This document shows, piece by piece, positions 62,795 to 64,000 of a stretch of 64,000 bases of DNA. The position numbers and the translations under genes are program-made. The notes under the pieces are model-generated. The model was given only the letters and a program-made list of their open reading frames with translations, had not been told where the DNA came from and did no database searches. Origin of the DNA: Lederbergia wuyishanensis. GTDB lineage: Bacteria; Bacillota; Bacilli; Bacillales; Bacillaceae_C. Position 1 is the stretch's first letter, and the number at the start of each line of letters is the position of its first letter. The stretch covers positions 149,831 through 213,830 of the forward strand of contig NZ_JALIRM010000012.1 of NCBI RefSeq assembly GCF_022900255.1, written 5' to 3'.

Positions 62795-63661
62795 ATGGAA
62801 GACATCTTACGGCCAATCTATCAAGAAAGAGCAAGTCATGATAATACATTAGGTATTTTAAAAATCGAAAAAAAACGTAAAGCGACTACTTTAACTGATA
62901 CATTTGATGTAATTTTATTAATGATAGTAAAAGAGCAAACACAACCAATTTATATTAAGCATTATCAATATGAGGATAAAAAAGCCGCACTACATATTGT
63001 GAAAAAGCATCAACTTGAAGAATGGCTGCTGCTTGGTTCCAACCGCAAAATTGTTGAGTGGATATATGAAGGAAGAATTTTATTTGATAGAAATGATTAT
63101 TTGGAAAACTTAAGAAATGAACTACGAGACTTTCCTTTCTATGGAAGGAAAATTAAAATTGGATTGGAATTTGCTAAGTTAATTAGAAGGTATATGGACG
63201 GAAAAGCCTTTTTTGAAACGGGTCAATATTTAGATGCTTTCAACCATATTGTACATTCGCTGCATCATCTTGGCAGACTATCAATTATTGAGAACGGCTT
63301 TCATCCGGAACTTACAGTTTGGAATCAAGTAAAGCAGATAGAGCCGGAAATTTTCAAATTGTACGAGGAATTGATTAAAAGTGAAGAGTCTATAGAGAAA
63401 AGATTGGAACTTTTATTCCTTGCTAGTGAATTTTTAATATTTTCAAGAACTGCAGTAGGAGCTGCTCATTTAATTGAAGTTATGGAAACAAAGGATCAAT
63501 GGAGCATGGATGAAATATCGAATCACCCTGAAATAGTTAATTATGGAGTAGATTTTAGTCTTTTATTAGAATACTTAATTGAAAAAGACTTTATTCAGGT
63601 TGTAGAGATTGAAACTAAAGGACCGGGGTTATTTCAACGTTGCTATCGAATCGAAAAATAG
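62795..63661 (+). CDS. ygxA: YgxA, nucleotidyltransferase-like protein
   Basis: A 288-residue protein matching YgxA: MEDILRPIYQERASHDNTLG, a divergent nucleotidyltransferase-like region and a helical C-terminal half (FNHIVHSLHHLGRLSIIENG). The enzymatic role is unproven. ATG 62795 follows GGAGGAG. It is the last protein gene before the ribosomal RNA operon, as ygxA is before rrnD in B. subtilis. Confidence 0.9.
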   Translation: MEDILRPIYQERASHDNTLGILKIEKKRKATTLTDTFDVILLMIVKEQTQPIYIKHYQYEDKKAALHIVKKHQLEEWLLLGSNRKIVEWIYEGRILFDRNDYLENLRNELRDFPFYGRKIKIGLEFAKLIRRYMDGKAFFETGQYLDAFNHIVHSLHHLGRLSIIENGFHPELTVWNQVKQIEPEIFKLYEELIKSEESIEKRLELLFLASEFLIFSRTAVGAAHLIEVMETKDQWSMDEISNHPEIVNYGVDFSLLLEYLIEKDFIQVVEIETKGPGLFQRCYRIEK

Positions 63662-63687
63662 TTTTTAAATTTTTATTAAAAATTCTA

Positions 63688-63716
63688 TTGACGAGTTTGA
63701 AAAATCTTGTTATAGT
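63688..63716 (+). promoter_or_regulatory. rRNA promoter P1
   Basis: TTGACG (63688-63693) and TATAGT (63711-63716), 17 bp apart, with an AT-rich upstream tract. Confidence 0.88.
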
Positions 63717-63775
63717 AGTAAACGTCGCTGCTAGCGAGAAGGAAAAAACGCTAGAAAAAAGCGATAAAAAAATGA

Positions 63776-63804
63776 TTGACTTTCGCTTCGCGAAATGATA
63801 GTAT
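63776..63804 (+). promoter_or_regulatory. rRNA promoter P2
   Basis: TTGACT (63776-63781) with TAGTAT (63799-63804) 17 bp on, 88 bp after P1. Paired rrn promoters are the rule in Bacillus. Confidence 0.78.
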
Positions 63805-63921
63805 TAAAAAGTCGCTGTCAGAAAGCAAGCGAGTTTGATCTTTGAAAACTGAACGAAACGAACGTTAAATTATTTTTAAACACAATGGTTTTAAACCATT
63901 GCCAGCAAATGAGCTACAAAC

Positions 63922-64000
63922 TTCAATGAGAGTTTGATCCTGGCTCAGGACGAACGCTGGCGGCGTGCCTAATACATGCAAGTCGAGCGAATGGATGGGA
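63922..64000 (+). rRNA. 16S ribosomal RNA, 5' end only
   Basis: AGAGTTTGATCCTGGCTCAG (63929-63948) is the universal 16S start, and CGAACGCTGGCGGCGTGCCT follows. The first base is placed about 7 nt upstream, as in E. coli numbering. The leader ahead contains CTTTGAAAACTGAACGAAACG, typical of Bacillus rrn leaders. The window ends in variable region V1 (AGCGAATGGATGGGA). Confidence 0.97.

Overview
The window looks like a chromosomal segment of an AT-rich, spore-forming Bacillaceae species. The right third (about 48.1-64.0 kb) has the Bacillus subtilis gene order yfhD-yfhE-recX-yfhH-sspK-yfhP-mutY-fabL-sspE-ygaC-ygaD-ygaE-gsaB-bcp-perR-ygzB-ygxA-rrn. Two spore-protein genes (sspK, sspE) are present, and the window ends at the first ~79 nt of a 16S rRNA behind two strong promoters. 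I cannot fix the genus from this.

Layout. 0-5.1 kb: the tail of an M23 peptidase, an intergenic array of three imperfect ~100-bp repeats, an SDR oxidoreductase, a large RND efflux pump on the minus strand and a small minus-strand protein. 5.2-14.5 kb: a paeninodin-type lasso-peptide cluster with an unusual composition, namely two tandem cyclase-precursor modules (C1-A1-C2-A2) that share one HPr-kinase-like enzyme, one B1 recognition protein, one B2 protease, one nucleotidyltransferase and one ABC exporter. A1 resembles paeninodin. A2 has a very long 47-residue core with Asn at position 1, two Cys and a nine-glycine tract. 14.5-41.0 kb: a long eps-type exopolysaccharide operon (EpsA/B-like pair, EAR-type RNA leader with a 22-bp hairpin, epsC, galU, epsD, epsF-like genes, EpsG-like polymerase, galE, epsL, epsN) that carries its own sinR. 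It is followed by an accessory part with tagD and a CDP-glycerol transferase, further glycosyltransferases, an ATP-grasp enzyme, a PglK-like ABC transporter, an APH-fold kinase and a membrane acyltransferase, mixed with a decayed kinase gene and a glycosyltransferase relic.

How the parts may work together. A perfect palindrome GTTCTTTATAAAGAAC, which fits the known SinR operator half-site GTTCTYT, fills the 17-bp spacer of the eps promoter. A second copy with identical 6-bp arms lies just before the first lasso cyclase. sinR is encoded inside the eps operon. This suggests one SinR circuit that couples the lasso peptide to matrix exopolysaccharide and represses itself. I infer this from sequence; it is the most interesting hypothesis here.

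41.4-48.1 kb: ordinary accessory genes (metallophosphoesterase, VanZ family, DoxX-like, double GNAT, a recent tandem duplication of a DoxX-family gene under Rex/Fnr-type palindromes, Nudix, MBL hydrolase, a MerR-VOC fusion regulator). I saw no tRNA, CRISPR array, insertion sequence or prophage.
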